From Planctomycetota bacterium (GTDB taxonomy: Bacteria > Planctomycetota > UBA1135 > GCA-002686595), in the NCBI GenBank assembly GCA_016714045.1, contig JADJNY010000005.1, positions 186,001 to 250,000 of the forward strand: a stretch of DNA of 64,000 bases, read 5' to 3'. Below the pieces are notes generated by a model. The model searched no databases, was not told the DNA's origin, and was given only the letters and a program-made list of their open reading frames with translations. Both the position numbers and the translations under genes were made by a program. Below, in pieces: positions 35,142-44,086 of the stretch. The first letter of the stretch is position 1. Every line of letters starts with the position of its first letter.

Positions 35142-36039
35142 ATGCGCTTCTTCGACCCGCACATCCACATGACGAGCCGCACGACGGACGACCTCGACCT
35201 CATGTCGAAGGCCGGCGTGCGCGCGATCGTCGAGCCCGCGTTCTGGCTCGGCCAGTCGCGCACGCAGCTCGGCACGTTCATCGACTACTTCAACAGCCTG
35301 CTCGGATGGGAGCGCTTCCGTGCGTCGCAGTTCGGCATCGCGCACTACTGCGCGATCGGCCTGAACTCGAAGGAGGCGAACAACGAGAAGCTCGCGGCCC
35401 AGGTGCTCGAGCTCATCCCGCGCTTCGCGCTGAAGGAAGGCGTCGTCGCGATCGGCGAGATCGGCTACGACGAGATCACGCCGGCCGAGGAGCGCGCCTA
35501 CATCGCTCAGCTGCGCTTTGCCGTCGAGCACGACATGGTCGTGATGGTCCACTCGCCGCACCGCGACAAGAAGCGGGGCATCCGCCGCTCGCTCGACGTC
35601 GCGCGCGACTGCGGCCTCGCGATGAACAAGCTCGTGATCGACCACAACAACGAGGAGACGGTCGAGGACGTGTTGGAGCGCGGCGCGTGGGCCGCGTTCA
35701 CGATCTACCCGTCGACGAAGATGGGCTCCGAGCGCATGGTCGAGCTCGTGAAGAAGCTACGGTCCCGAGCGCATCATCGTCGACAGCTCGGCCGACTGGG
35801 GCGTCAGCGACCCGCTCTCCGTCCCGAAGACCGCGAAGCTGATGCTCGACCGCGGCGTGCCGATGGAGCACGTCGAGCTCACCACCTGGAAGAACGCGCT
35901 CGACGCCTACGCGCAGTCGGGCCAGATCGACGTCGACGCGCTGATGCAGACGCCCGTGATCGACCAGTCGAAGCTCTTCTTCGACAGCTCCGTGCTGCGC
36001 GGGCAAGCGCCGCGCGTCGACGAGCCGGTTCGGAACTGA
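35142..36039 (+). CDS. eboB: EboB-family TatD-like metal-dependent hydrolase (single-base frameshift)
   Basis: The product is a TIM-barrel hydrolase of the TatD superfamily with ebo-type sequence: FDPHIHMTSRTTDDLDLM (metal-binding HxH), VEPAFWLGQ, FIDYFNSLLGWERFRASQFG, GEIGYDEITPAEE, VHSPHRDKKRG, VIDHNNEETV. After ELVKK the frame breaks at an extra C near 35757; the next frame continues YGPERIIVDSSADWGVSDPL and on to EPVRN. Removing one base gives 298 aa, normal for EboB. The last 231 bp are duplicated at 37237-37467. It presumably acts with EboA in the cytoplasm; its substrate is unknown. Confidence 0.85.
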
Positions 36040-36256
36040 AGGCCCGCCGCGCGCAGGCGAGCGATCGACTGCGTCAAGATCCCGAGGCGTCGAGTTCGGG
36101 CTTCACCGACCGCACGGCATGGAGCACGTCGGTCGCGCACGTGATGGCGAGGGCTGATGCGGCGGGGCCGACGTGCTGGAGTCAGCCGTAGTCCCAGCGG
36201 GTGCGGTACTAGCGAAGTGTCGAAAACGACTTGCCGACAGCCATCACCATCCGTCC

Positions 36257-36469
36257 TTACCGGATGAGGTCGCGGTGCAAGGCGGCCTCGATGTGCGTGT
36301 GCTTCGTGAAGGTGCGTCCCTCGGACTCGAACAGCGCGGACAGCGCATGGAAGGCCGCGTAGTAGGCTCGCGACGCGGCGCCGTCGTGGTCGCCCGCCGC
36401 CGCGAGCAACTCTGCCGACCGAAGCGCCTGGTGCGCCCGGTCCCAGTGGTCGAGGGCGCTCGGATTCAC
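36257..36469 (-). CDS. HEPN-domain protein, apparently C-terminally truncated
   Basis: GTG at 36469 overlaps the stop of the nucleotidyltransferase gene (GTGA). The 70-residue product has the HEPN helical pattern DHWDRAHQALRSAELLAAAGD and GAASRAYYAAFHALSALFE, then GRTFTKHTHIEAALHRDLIR and a TAA stop. HEPN partners of MNT proteins are normally ~120-140 aa, so the last helices seem missing. The following bases show no continuation I can align. Complete HEPN-MNT pairs act as toxin-antitoxin modules in which MNT AMPylates the HEPN RNase. This copy may be inactive. Confidence 0.75.
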   Translation of the reverse strand: MNPSALDHWDRAHQALRSAELLAAAGDHDGAASRAYYAAFHALSALFESEGRTFTKHTHIEAALHRDLIR

Positions 36470-36783
36470 AGTGCGATGCCCTCGCGCCGCACGCGGCGGA
36501 AGAAGTCCTGCTGGCACGCCTCGTAGTCGGCCGCGTCGACCGGCGAGGCATGCAACGGAACGTCGAGCTCGAGCTGGATCGGATAGAGCGCGTCCACCGT
36601 CGCCGGAACGTCGCGCTCGAGCGCGATGGGGCCCGTGAGCACCACCAGGACGTCGAAGTCACTGTCGGGCCGATGGTCGCCGCGCGCGCGAGAGCCGTAG
36701 AGCACGACGTCGCGCAGCCGACGTCCAAAGGTGGCTGTGAGTCGGGCGCGGGCGTCGCGAAGCACAGGCGGAAGGTCGACCAT
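36466..36783 (-). CDS. MNT-type minimal nucleotidyltransferase
   Basis: The 105-residue product carries the polymerase-beta signature YGSRARGDHRPDSDFDVLVV at ~29-48, with the GSxARG and DxD motifs intact, followed by a compact alpha/beta remainder (ALYPIQLELDVPLHAS). It precedes and overlaps the HEPN gene, the normal order of a HEPN-MNT toxin-antitoxin module. The family antitoxin transfers AMP onto the HEPN toxin. The pair sits inside a region bounded by two copies of the eboB 3' end, so it probably arrived by an insertion or rearrangement. Confidence 0.85.
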   Translation of the reverse strand: MVDLPPVLRDARARLTATFGRRLRDVVLYGSRARGDHRPDSDFDVLVVLTGPIALERDVPATVDALYPIQLELDVPLHASPVDAADYEACQQDFFRRVRREGIAL

Positions 36784-36934
36784 GGTGCTCGATGGTAGCG
36801 TGGACGAGGTCGATGCGGGATGCGCGGGGGCTGTTGGATCTGCGTGGTCTGCCGAGGTCGCGGCACTGCATCTCGGCTAGGCCCTACCTGTCGCGGGTGA
36901 TCTTGCCCTCGACCGCGCGCGCCGCGCGCACGCC

Positions 36935-37121
36935 GACGTTGGAGGATGATCCGCATGCGCTCGTATTCCGCGCTGAGCTGCCGAAGCTCGCTCTCGTGCG
37001 CCGGATGGCGCCTGTGCACTTCATCCAGGTTCGAGGGTGTTCCACCCTCCAGCTTCGCGAGGTGGTCGGCGAACAGGCTCTCGGCAGGGCTGGGTTGCTT
37101 CTGTTCCAGCGGCGCGGACAT
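36935..37121 (-). pseudogene. Possible remnant of a planctomycete Ser/Thr kinase N-terminus
   Basis: From ATG at 37121 the frame encodes about 60 residues including SLFADHLAKLEGG, SNLDEVHRRHPAHESELRQL and SAEYERMRIIL. This resembles the linker that precedes the kinase domain in many planctomycete Ser/Thr kinases (an acidic stretch followed by RHP...ELR.L...). No kinase domain follows: after ~36945 the frame becomes Arg-rich noise. I read it as a decayed 5' fragment; the match is by eye and weak. Confidence 0.35.
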
Positions 37122-37236
37122 GGGAAGAGCACGCAGCATACCGACCGCTCGCGTCGGGTCGAAGCTCCGTCGCGACCGAGGGTCTCTGGCCGATGGTTCA
37201 GAGCGCACATCGCCGTGTTGAGGCGCAAGCGGGGGG

Positions 37237-37467
37237 GACCCGCTCTCCGTCCCGAAGACCGCGAAGCTGATGCTCGACCGCGGCGTGCCGATGGAGCACG
37301 TCGAGCTCACCACCTGGAAGAACGCGCTCGACGCCTACGCGCAGTCGGGCCAGATCGACGTCGACGCGCTGATGCAGTCGCCCGTGATCGACCAGTCGAA
37401 GCTCTTCTTCGACAGCTCCGTGCTGCGCGGGCAAGCGCCGCGCGTCGACGAGCCGGTGAAGAACTGA
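37237..37467 (+). pseudogene. Duplicated 231-bp 3' end of eboB
   Basis: Positions 37237-37467 repeat 35809-36039 at a constant offset of 1428 bp with about four mismatches, from the DPLSVPKTAK codons to the stop. The copy ends EPVKN where the first ends EPVRN. It lacks an upstream start and the metal-binding half of the enzyme, so it cannot be functional. It is preceded by GGGGGG and directly follows the HEPN-MNT/kinase-remnant segment. Confidence 0.92.
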
Positions 37468-37943
37468 GACCGGCGGTCCGACGGCGCCTCCGAGCGGTCG
37501 GCCGTCGACCGTGGGGGCCGGACGGGGCGAGACGTCGCGCGCCGTCGGTGCCTCCCGTCGAGTCCCCAGGCGCGGGGTGTGGAGGGGGAGGACCCGGCCG
37601 CCCGGCCTCGGCCCTCCCGGCCCCGGATGTCGGATCGACCGGTTCGGCTCCGAGCCTTCGTCAAGGGAGCGTCGCCGTACGGTTGGAAGTTCCAAGGCCT
37701 GTGGAGGAATGGAGCTCCGAGGGAACTTCTTGCCGCCTTGGTCGCGTCTCCAGGCCGCGCTCGCCTTGGTCTCGCGGACCGCGGCGCCGAGCGCTCCATC
37801 TCCCGAGTCGTGAAGGAACCCTTGCTCCGACGCCAGCGGTAGGCTTCACGGGATGTCCGAATCCTCCGGCGCCGAGTACCTTGAGAGCCTCTCGTCGGGT
37901 CGTGATCGGCCCGAGTTCTCCAACACGCTTCTCCGGATCCACC
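37468..37943. other. Intergenic region without recognised features
   Basis: These 476 bp lie between the eboB duplicate and the sugar dehydrogenase gene. I found no convincing gene on either strand, no RNA motif and no clear repeat; the promoter of the downstream gene should be here. Confidence 0.4.
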
Positions 37944-39740
37944 ATGCTTCGATCGACCTCGAGACTCCTCCGCCCGTTCGCGGCGCTCCTCGCCCTCGCC
38001 GTGCTGCCCGTCGTGGCGAGCGCGCAGAGCCAGGTGCCGATGACGACGACCCGCGTCGCCTCGGGCCTCACGCGTCCCCTGTTCGTGACGGCGCCTCCGG
38101 GTGACACGTCGCGACTCTTCATCCTCGAGCAGTTCAGCGGCACGACCGGCCGCATCCGCATCCTCAACCTGCCGGGCAACACGCTGAATGCGACGCCCTA
38201 CCTCTCGATCAGCCCGGTCACGACGGGTAACGAGCAAGGGCTCCTCGGCCTCGCTTTCCACCCCGACTTCGCGAACAACGGCTTCTTCTTCGTCAACTAC
38301 ACGAACTCGGGCGGCACGTCCGTGATCGCGCGGTACACGGCGAACGCGCCGTTCATGACGTCGACGACGGCGGATGCCGCGTCGGCCACGACGATCCTCA
38401 CGGTGGCGCAGCCGTTCACGAACCACAACGGCGGATGGATCGGGTTCGGCCCGGACGGCTACCTCTACGCCGGCTTCGGCGACGGCGGCTCGGCGAACGA
38501 CCCGGGCAACCGCGCGCAGACGATCACGAACATGCTGCTCGGGAAGATGCTGCGCCTCGACGTCGACGGGCCGGACGCCTACCCCGCCGACGCGACGCGC
38601 AACTACGCGCTCCCGCCGACGAACCCCTTCGTCGGCATCGCGGGCGACGACGAGATCTGGCACTACGGTCTGCGCAACCCCTGGCGCAACTCGTTCGACC
38701 GCCTGACGGGCGACCTCTACATCGGGGACGTCGGGCAGAACGCGGTGGAAGAGATCAGCTTCCAGCCCGCGGGCCTGGGCGGACTGAACTACGGCTGGCG
38801 CTGCACCGAGGGCACGAACTGCACGGGCCTGACGGGCTGCACGTGCAACGGACCGACGCTCACCCCGCCGATCCACACGAACACGCACGCGGCCGGCAAC
38901 TGCTCGATCACGGGCGGCTACGTCTACCGCGGCAGCGCGCTGTGCGGCGTCCAGGGCACATACTTCTTCGCCGACTACTGCGCGAGCCAGATCTGGTCGT
39001 TCCGCTACAACGGCACGAGCGTCTCGGCGTTCACGAACCGCACGGCGGAGCTCGCTCCGGGCGGCGGACTCAGCATCGCCTCGATCACGTCGTTCGGCGA
39101 GGACGCGAACGGCGAGCTCTACATCGTCGATCAGGGGGGTGAGGTCTTCAAAGTCATCCCGCGCCCGACGGTCACGACGGACTGCAACGGCAACGCGAAC
39201 TGGGACGTGTGCGACATCCAGAGCGGCGCGAGCCTCGATGCGAACACGAACCTGATCCCCGACGAGTGCGAGTACTCGATCACGCGCTACTGCCCCGGCG
39301 ACGGCACGGGCCAGCAGTGCCCGTGCGCGAACAACGGCACGGGGGGCAACGGCTGCGCGAACTCGTCCTTCCCGGCGGGCGGCAACCTGACGGCGACGGG
39401 CGCGGCGCAGGTCTCCGGGGACAGCGTGCTGCTCCAGGCCGCGAACCTGACGGGTGCCACGGCGGTCTTCTTCCAGGGTGCGACGCAGATCACGCCGACC
39501 GTCATCGACGACGGCATCGGCTGCGTCGGCGGTCCGGTCGTCCGCCTCGGCACGGTCGCCATCGGTGGCGCGACGGGCATCTACCCCGACCTCGGCAACC
39601 TCGAGGTCAGCGTGCGCGGCGGCGTCGTCGCCCCGGGCACGTACTACTACCAGTGCTTCTATCGCAACGCGGCGACGGCGTTCTGCCCGCCGGCGACGTC
39701 GAACCGGACGAACGGCCTCGCCATCGTCTGGGTCCCGTGA
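37944..39740 (+). CDS. Secreted PQQ-type glucose/sorbosone dehydrogenase-like protein with Cys-rich C-terminal domain
   Basis: ATG at 37944 gives a signal peptide (MLRSTSRLLR...VVASAQ). Residues ~25-395 are a GSDH-type beta-propeller: GLTRPLFVTAPPGDTSRLFI, GNEQGLLGLAFHPDFANNG, FTNHNGGWIGFGPDGYLYAG, GDGGSANDPGNRAQ, YGLRNPWRNSFDRLTGDLYI, GDVGQNAVEEI. Soluble quinoprotein sugar dehydrogenases of this family oxidise sugars with PQQ; some homologs lack activity. A short Cys/Asn-rich linker (DCNGNANWDVCDI, NLIPDECE) follows, and then the C-terminal domain (YCPGDG, CPCANNG, GCANS, FFQGA, CVGG, YYQCFYRN, FCPP, ending WVP). The total is 598 aa. It is probably secreted or surface-held; PQQ use is inferred from family. 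Confidence 0.88.
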   Translation: MLRSTSRLLRPFAALLALAVLPVVASAQSQVPMTTTRVASGLTRPLFVTAPPGDTSRLFILEQFSGTTGRIRILNLPGNTLNATPYLSISPVTTGNEQGLLGLAFHPDFANNGFFFVNYTNSGGTSVIARYTANAPFMTSTTADAASATTILTVAQPFTNHNGGWIGFGPDGYLYAGFGDGGSANDPGNRAQTITNMLLGKMLRLDVDGPDAYPADATRNYALPPTNPFVGIAGDDEIWHYGLRNPWRNSFDRLTGDLYIGDVGQNAVEEISFQPAGLGGLNYGWRCTEGTNCTGLTGCTCNGPTLTPPIHTNTHAAGNCSITGGYVYRGSALCGVQGTYFFADYCASQIWSFRYNGTSVSAFTNRTAELAPGGGLSIASITSFGEDANGELYIVDQGGEVFKVIPRPTVTTDCNGNANWDVCDIQSGASLDANTNLIPDECEYSITRYCPGDGTGQQCPCANNGTGGNGCANSSFPAGGNLTATGAAQVSGDSVLLQAANLTGATAVFFQGATQITPTVIDDGIGCVGGPVVRLGTVAIGGATGIYPDLGNLEVSVRGGVVAPGTYYYQCFYRNAATAFCPPATSNRTNGLAIVWVP

Positions 39741-39788
39741 TGCAGAGCGCGCCGTCCTTCGGGGACGGTGCGCCGATCGATACGTGAC

Positions 39789-39824
39789 GAACGGGCCGTG
39801 AGGCAGGCGCCTCGCGGCCCGTTC
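39789..39824 (+). terminator. Hairpin terminator after the sugar dehydrogenase gene
   Basis: Arms GAACGGGCCGTGAGGC (39789-39804) and GCCTCGCGGCCCGTTC (39809-39824) pair at 15 of 16 positions with a 4-nt loop, 48 nt past the stop at 39740. The U-tract is poor. Confidence 0.65.
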
Positions 39825-39970
39825 CGCATCGTGGGGGAGAGCGGCGCGAGAGTCGACGGAGCGGCGGGCGCTCGAACGGCGCTCGTTTTGACGTGCGGTC
39901 GCGCCCGGGACGAACGCAGTGGGGAGCGCTATCCTCGGCGCGCGCCTCGAGGCACTCCCGGAGCTCGCCC

Positions 39971-41689
39971 ATGTCCCGAACGATCGTCTGTCGACTCGTC
40001 CTCGCCGCTCTCTTCCTGCCCGCCTGCGTCGTCGTGTGGGACGACAGCGGGCGCGCGCGCCGCGCGGATCGGGCCGGGACGGCGACGCGCGTCTCCGCGC
40101 CGGCGCGCATCAGCGCGAGCGCGATGCTCGCGCACGTCGAGGTCCTCGCGTCCGACGCGTTCGAGGGCCGGCTGCCGGGCACGCGCGGCGAGGAGCTCAC
40201 GGTCGACTACCTCGTGCGCCACGCGAAGCAGATCGGCCTCGAGCCCGGCCACCCCGACGGGTCCTTCGTGCAGCAGGTGCCGCTGATCGGCTTCCGCACG
40301 CAGGCCACCGGCTCCTTCCGCGCGAACGACCGGGAGCTCGCGCTCGAGATCGGAAAGGACGCTGTCGCGCTGACGCGCTGGCAGGAGGACGAGGTCGTCG
40401 TCGACGCGGCGCCGATCGTGTTCGTCGGCTACGGCGTCGAGGCGCCCGAGTACGGCTGGGACGACTTCAAGGGCGTCGACGTGCGCGGCAAGACCGTCGT
40501 GATGCTGATCAACGACCCGCCCGTGGCCGACTCGAAGGACGCGACGCAGCTCGACGCGAACGTGTTCGGCGGCAAGGCGATGACCTACTACGGGCGTTGG
40601 ACGTACAAGTACGAGATCGCCGCGGCGAAGGGCGCCGCCGCGTGCGTGATCGTGCACCAGACGGAGCCCGCCGCGTACCCCTGGAGCGTCGTGCTCTCCT
40701 CGTGGAACAAGGAGAACTTCGACCTCGCGACCGAGTCGAAGGGCCGCGACCGCGCGAAGATCGAGGCGTGGATCACGCTGGAGAAGGCGCAAGAGCTCTT
40801 CACGGCGTGCGGGCAGGACTTCCGCGCGCTCGAGCGCGCCGCCGCGACGCGTGAGTTCCGTCCCGTGGAGCTCGGGGCGACCGCGAGCTTCCGCGCGAAG
40901 AACACGACGCGCGCGGTGCAGTCGCGCAACGTCGTCGCGAAGCTCACCGGGAGCGACCCCGCGCGCAAGGACGAGCTCGTCGTCTACACCGCGCACTGGG
41001 ACCACCTCGGCAAGGACGAGAAGCTCGAGGGCGATCAGGTGAAGAACGGGGCCGTCGACAACGCGACCGGCTGCGCGGGCGTACTCGCGATCGCCGAGGC
41101 GTTCGCGGTGGGACCGCGCCCGCCCCGCTCGCTCCTGTTCCTGTGGGTGACGGCCGAGGAGCAAGGGCTGCTCGGTTCGCGCTGGTACGCGACACATCCG
41201 CTCTACCCGCTCGAGACGACGCTCGCGAACGTGAACATGGACAGCCTGAACACGTGGGGCAAGACGCGCGACATCGTGTGCGTCGGGATGGGGCAGTCGA
41301 CGCTCGACGAGGTGCTCGCGGGGGCCGCCGCCGCGCAGGGCCGCGTCGTGAAGCCCGATCCGTCGCCGGAGAAGGGCGGCTACTACCGCTCGGATCACTT
41401 CGAGTTCGCGAAGGTCGGCGTGCCGAGCCTCTACGCGGACGGCGGCGAGGACGTGCACGGGCGCCCGGACGGTTGGGGGCACGACAAGGCGCAGGACTTC
41501 GTCGCGAAGGACTACCACCAGACGAGCGACGAGGTGAAGCTCGACTGGGACCTCTCCGGCGCGGCGCAGGACATGGAGCTCCTGCACGCGGTCGGCCTGC
41601 GCGTCGCGACGGACGCGACGTGGCCCGCGTGGAAGAGCGGCTCGGAGTTCAAGGCGCGGCGCGAGGCGATGCTCGCGAAGCCGCGCTGA
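39971..41689 (+). CDS. M28-family zinc metallopeptidase lipoprotein with PA domain
   Basis: The 572-residue product has a lipoprotein signal with lipobox LFLPAC (Cys ~18). A protease-associated (PA) domain with VFVGYGVEAPEYGWDDFKG and AAAKGAAACVIVHQT interrupts the catalytic domain. The M28 zinc residues are visible: AHWDHLGK, GAVDNATGCAG, TAEEQGLLGS, NMDSL and YHQTSDE. Members are di-zinc aminopeptidases or carboxypeptidases. Anchoring suggests extracytoplasmic peptide breakdown for nutrition. ATG at 39971 is the only start that leaves the lipobox near the N-terminus. Confidence 0.92.
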   Translation: MSRTIVCRLVLAALFLPACVVVWDDSGRARRADRAGTATRVSAPARISASAMLAHVEVLASDAFEGRLPGTRGEELTVDYLVRHAKQIGLEPGHPDGSFVQQVPLIGFRTQATGSFRANDRELALEIGKDAVALTRWQEDEVVVDAAPIVFVGYGVEAPEYGWDDFKGVDVRGKTVVMLINDPPVADSKDATQLDANVFGGKAMTYYGRWTYKYEIAAAKGAAACVIVHQTEPAAYPWSVVLSSWNKENFDLATESKGRDRAKIEAWITLEKAQELFTACGQDFRALERAAATREFRPVELGATASFRAKNTTRAVQSRNVVAKLTGSDPARKDELVVYTAHWDHLGKDEKLEGDQVKNGAVDNATGCAGVLAIAEAFAVGPRPPRSLLFLWVTAEEQGLLGSRWYATHPLYPLETTLANVNMDSLNTWGKTRDIVCVGMGQSTLDEVLAGAAAAQGRVVKPDPSPEKGGYYRSDHFEFAKVGVPSLYADGGEDVHGRPDGWGHDKAQDFVAKDYHQTSDEVKLDWDLSGAAQDMELLHAVGLRVATDATWPAWKSGSEFKARREAMLAKPR

Positions 41690-41859
41690 GCGGCTCCGCG
41701 GAGCCCGTCCCCGGTACGAGGGAGCTCGCTCCTGCCGCGCCGCCGCGGCCGTGCTCGGCGGGCGAGCTTCGTCGTCGCGCGACGCCGGACGCAGTGCTTT
41801 CCATGCTCGGATCCGGGGCGCCTCCTTGCGCGTCGTCCGAGGAAAGGGAGGATGTGAAC

Positions 41860-42912
41860 ATGCTCCATCGCTCCCTCGCGCTCGTCCTCGCCTCGGTCGT
41901 GCTCTCCGCCGTGTCCCGCGCGAACGGCGTCGCTTCGTTCAACACGCTGACCGAAGGCAACCTCGGCACGCTGTTCACGGACGGCGGCATCACGTTCTCG
42001 AACCCGTCGAACGGGTTGATCGGGACCGTCAACTTCATGTGCGAGGACGCGTCCGGCACGTTCGCCGGCTTCCCGGGGTTCAGTGCGCCGAACGTGCTCG
42101 GGATGGGGGGCCACGTGCCTGGACCCGGCGCGGGCTATCCGCGCTTCAAGAGCTTCGAGGCGACGACCGGGCAGATCGAGGCGGTCGCCAGCGTCACGGC
42201 GTTCCTCGTCAGCAACAACCCCGGCAACCAGCTCATCCTCGAACTCTGGCTCGGCGGAGCGGTCGTCGCGAGCACGTCCTACACCGTGGCGAGCGCGCCG
42301 CTGTACCAACAGGTGCAGCTCGCCTCGTACGACGTCCCGTACGACCACATCGTCGTGCGCGCGCAGGGTCCGACGGACGGCGGCGTCGTGTTCGCCTGCT
42401 TCGACGAGGTCGCGCTCTACTACACGCCGCCGATCCCGGGCGGAACGCCGTTCTGCGGTGGCGACGGGAACGATCCGACGGTGACGACGCCGTGCCCGTG
42501 CGGCAATGTGGGCGCTCCTCGGCACGGCTGCGCGAACAGCGTCAACGCGAACGGGGCGCAGCTCCTCACGACGGGTTCGCTCGCGGCGGACGCGGTGGTG
42601 CTGTCGGCGTCGGGCATGCCTGCGACGGCGAGCTGCATCTTCCTCCAGGGCGACGCGATGACCGACATCGTGTTCGGCGACGGCGTGCGGTGCGCCGGGG
42701 GAGCGCTCCTCCGGCTGCGCACGAAGACGAGCGTCGCGGGCGCGGCGCAGTTCCCGGACGCGACGGATTCAGCGCGGCTCTCGGAGCGCGGCGGCGTCGC
42801 CGTGGGGAGCGGCGTCGTGCGCTTCTACCAGACCTACTACCGCAACTCCGCCGCCGCGTTCTGCCCCCCGGCGACGTTCAACGTCACGAACGGCGCGTAC
42901 GTGATCTGGTAG
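41860..42912 (+). CDS. Secreted jelly-roll-like protein with Cys-rich C-terminal domain (paralog 1 of 3)
   Basis: ATG at 41860 follows GGGAGG. The 350-residue product has a signal peptide (MLHRSLALVL...VSRA). The N-terminal domain, residues ~23-190, starts NGVASFNTLTEGNLGTLFTD, continues GGITFSNPSNG and TTGQIEAVASVTAF, and ends HIVVRAQGPTDGGVVF; it looks like the jelly-roll fold of exported PEP-CTERM-type proteins. Residues ~198-350 are the shared C-terminal domain (FCGGDG, CPCGN, GCANS, IFLQGD, FGDGVRC, SERGGV, FYQTYYRN, FCPPATFN, final Trp). Function unknown; a surface carbohydrate-binding role is conceivable. Confidence 0.85.
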   Translation: MLHRSLALVLASVVLSAVSRANGVASFNTLTEGNLGTLFTDGGITFSNPSNGLIGTVNFMCEDASGTFAGFPGFSAPNVLGMGGHVPGPGAGYPRFKSFEATTGQIEAVASVTAFLVSNNPGNQLILELWLGGAVVASTSYTVASAPLYQQVQLASYDVPYDHIVVRAQGPTDGGVVFACFDEVALYYTPPIPGGTPFCGGDGNDPTVTTPCPCGNVGAPRHGCANSVNANGAQLLTTGSLAADAVVLSASGMPATASCIFLQGDAMTDIVFGDGVRCAGGALLRLRTKTSVAGAAQFPDATDSARLSERGGVAVGSGVVRFYQTYYRNSAAAFCPPATFNVTNGAYVIW

Positions 42913-42950
42913 CGAGTTCGGCCCTTGCGGGCGCGCGCGGATCGGTGACG

Positions 42951-44010
42951 ATGGGGCCCATGCAGCTCCTCCGCGCCGCCCTCCTCGTCCCGCTCCTCGC
43001 CGCCCTCTCCGCTCCGCTCCGTGCCAACGGCGCGGCGCACTTCGACGGCTTCACGGAGGGCGTGCTCGGAGCGACCTTCAGCGACGGCGGGATCACGTTC
43101 TCGAACTTCTCGAACGGGATCGGCGGGACGGTCTTCTGCTGCGAGAACGGGACGGCGGACTTCGCGGGCTTCGGCGGGTTCACGCCGCCCAACGCGCTCG
43201 GCTTCAGCGGCTACTCGCCCGGCCCAGGCGCGGGCTACTCGCGCGTGATCAGCTTCGAGCTCACGACGGGCCAGCTCGAGAACGCGGCGACGCTGGACCT
43301 GTACGTGTCGGGCGGCAACGGCGGAAACGTCGTCACGCTCGAGGCATGGCAGGGAGCGACGCTGAACGGCACGAGCGTGCACGCGCTCCCGACGACGTTC
43401 GGCTTCTTCATGATGCAGCTCTCGATCTCGGGCCTCGCGTTCGACCGCCTCGTCGTGCGCGGCAGCGGCCCGACGAACCAGGGCGCCTTCTTCGCGTGCG
43501 TCGACAACGTGATCGTGACGGGCACGCCGCCCGCGCCCGGCGTCGAGTTCTGCGCGGGTGACGGCCAAGACCCCGCGGTGACGACGCCGTGCCCCCTGCG
43601 GGAACTTCGGCGCGTCGGGCCACGGCTGCGCGAACAGCGTGAACGCGGCGGGAGCGGAGCTCGAGACGTCCGGCGCGATCGCGAGCGACACGGTCGAGCT
43701 CCACGGCTCGGGCATGCCCGCGACGGTGAGCTGCATCTACTTGCAAGGCGACGCGCTCGCGGACGCGGTGTTCGGCGACGGCGTGCGCTGCGCGGGCGGG
43801 ACGCTCTTCCGATTGCGCACGAAGGCCAACGTCGCCGGCGCGTCGCAGTTCCCGGACTCGACGGACACGATCACGCTGTCGCAGCGCGGGAGCGTGACGA
43901 TCGGGAGCGGCGTGACGCGCTACTACCAGACGTACTACAGGAACTCGGCGGCGCTCTTCTGCCCGCCGGAAACGTTCAACGTGACGAGCGGGCAGCGCAT
44001 CGTCTGGTAG
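42951..44010 (+). CDS. Secreted jelly-roll-like protein with Cys-rich C-terminal domain (paralog 2 of 3; single-base frameshift)
   Basis: This gene starts at ATG 42951 or 42960; both give a signal peptide (MQLLRAALLVPLLAAL...LRA). The N-terminal domain parallels its neighbours: NGAAHFDGFTEGVLGATFSD, GGITFSNFSNG, ENGTADFAGF, FELTTGQLENAA. The frame breaks in the C-terminal domain. TTPCP is followed in one frame by LRELRR and in another by CGNFGASGHGCANSV, because the C-run at 43592-43596 has one C too many. Corrected, it encodes ~352 aa ending TFNVTSGQRIVW with all seven cysteines of the domain present. Confidence 0.82.
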
Positions 44011-44086
44011 CGACGGGGAGAACTCGTTTCCGGGTGTTCGTGGACTCGCGTCCAACTCCCGGAACGGGATCCGCGCGCTGGATTCA

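Noticed and set aside
35809..37467. The 231-bp eboB duplication as a transposon target-site duplication
   Set aside because: It is far too long, contains mismatches, and no transposase or terminal inverted repeats are visible between the copies.
33281..43596. Programmed ribosomal frameshifting as the cause of the frame breaks
   Set aside because: Sites lack slippery heptamers with downstream structure, the shifts go in different directions, and the genes are unrelated families not known for recoding.
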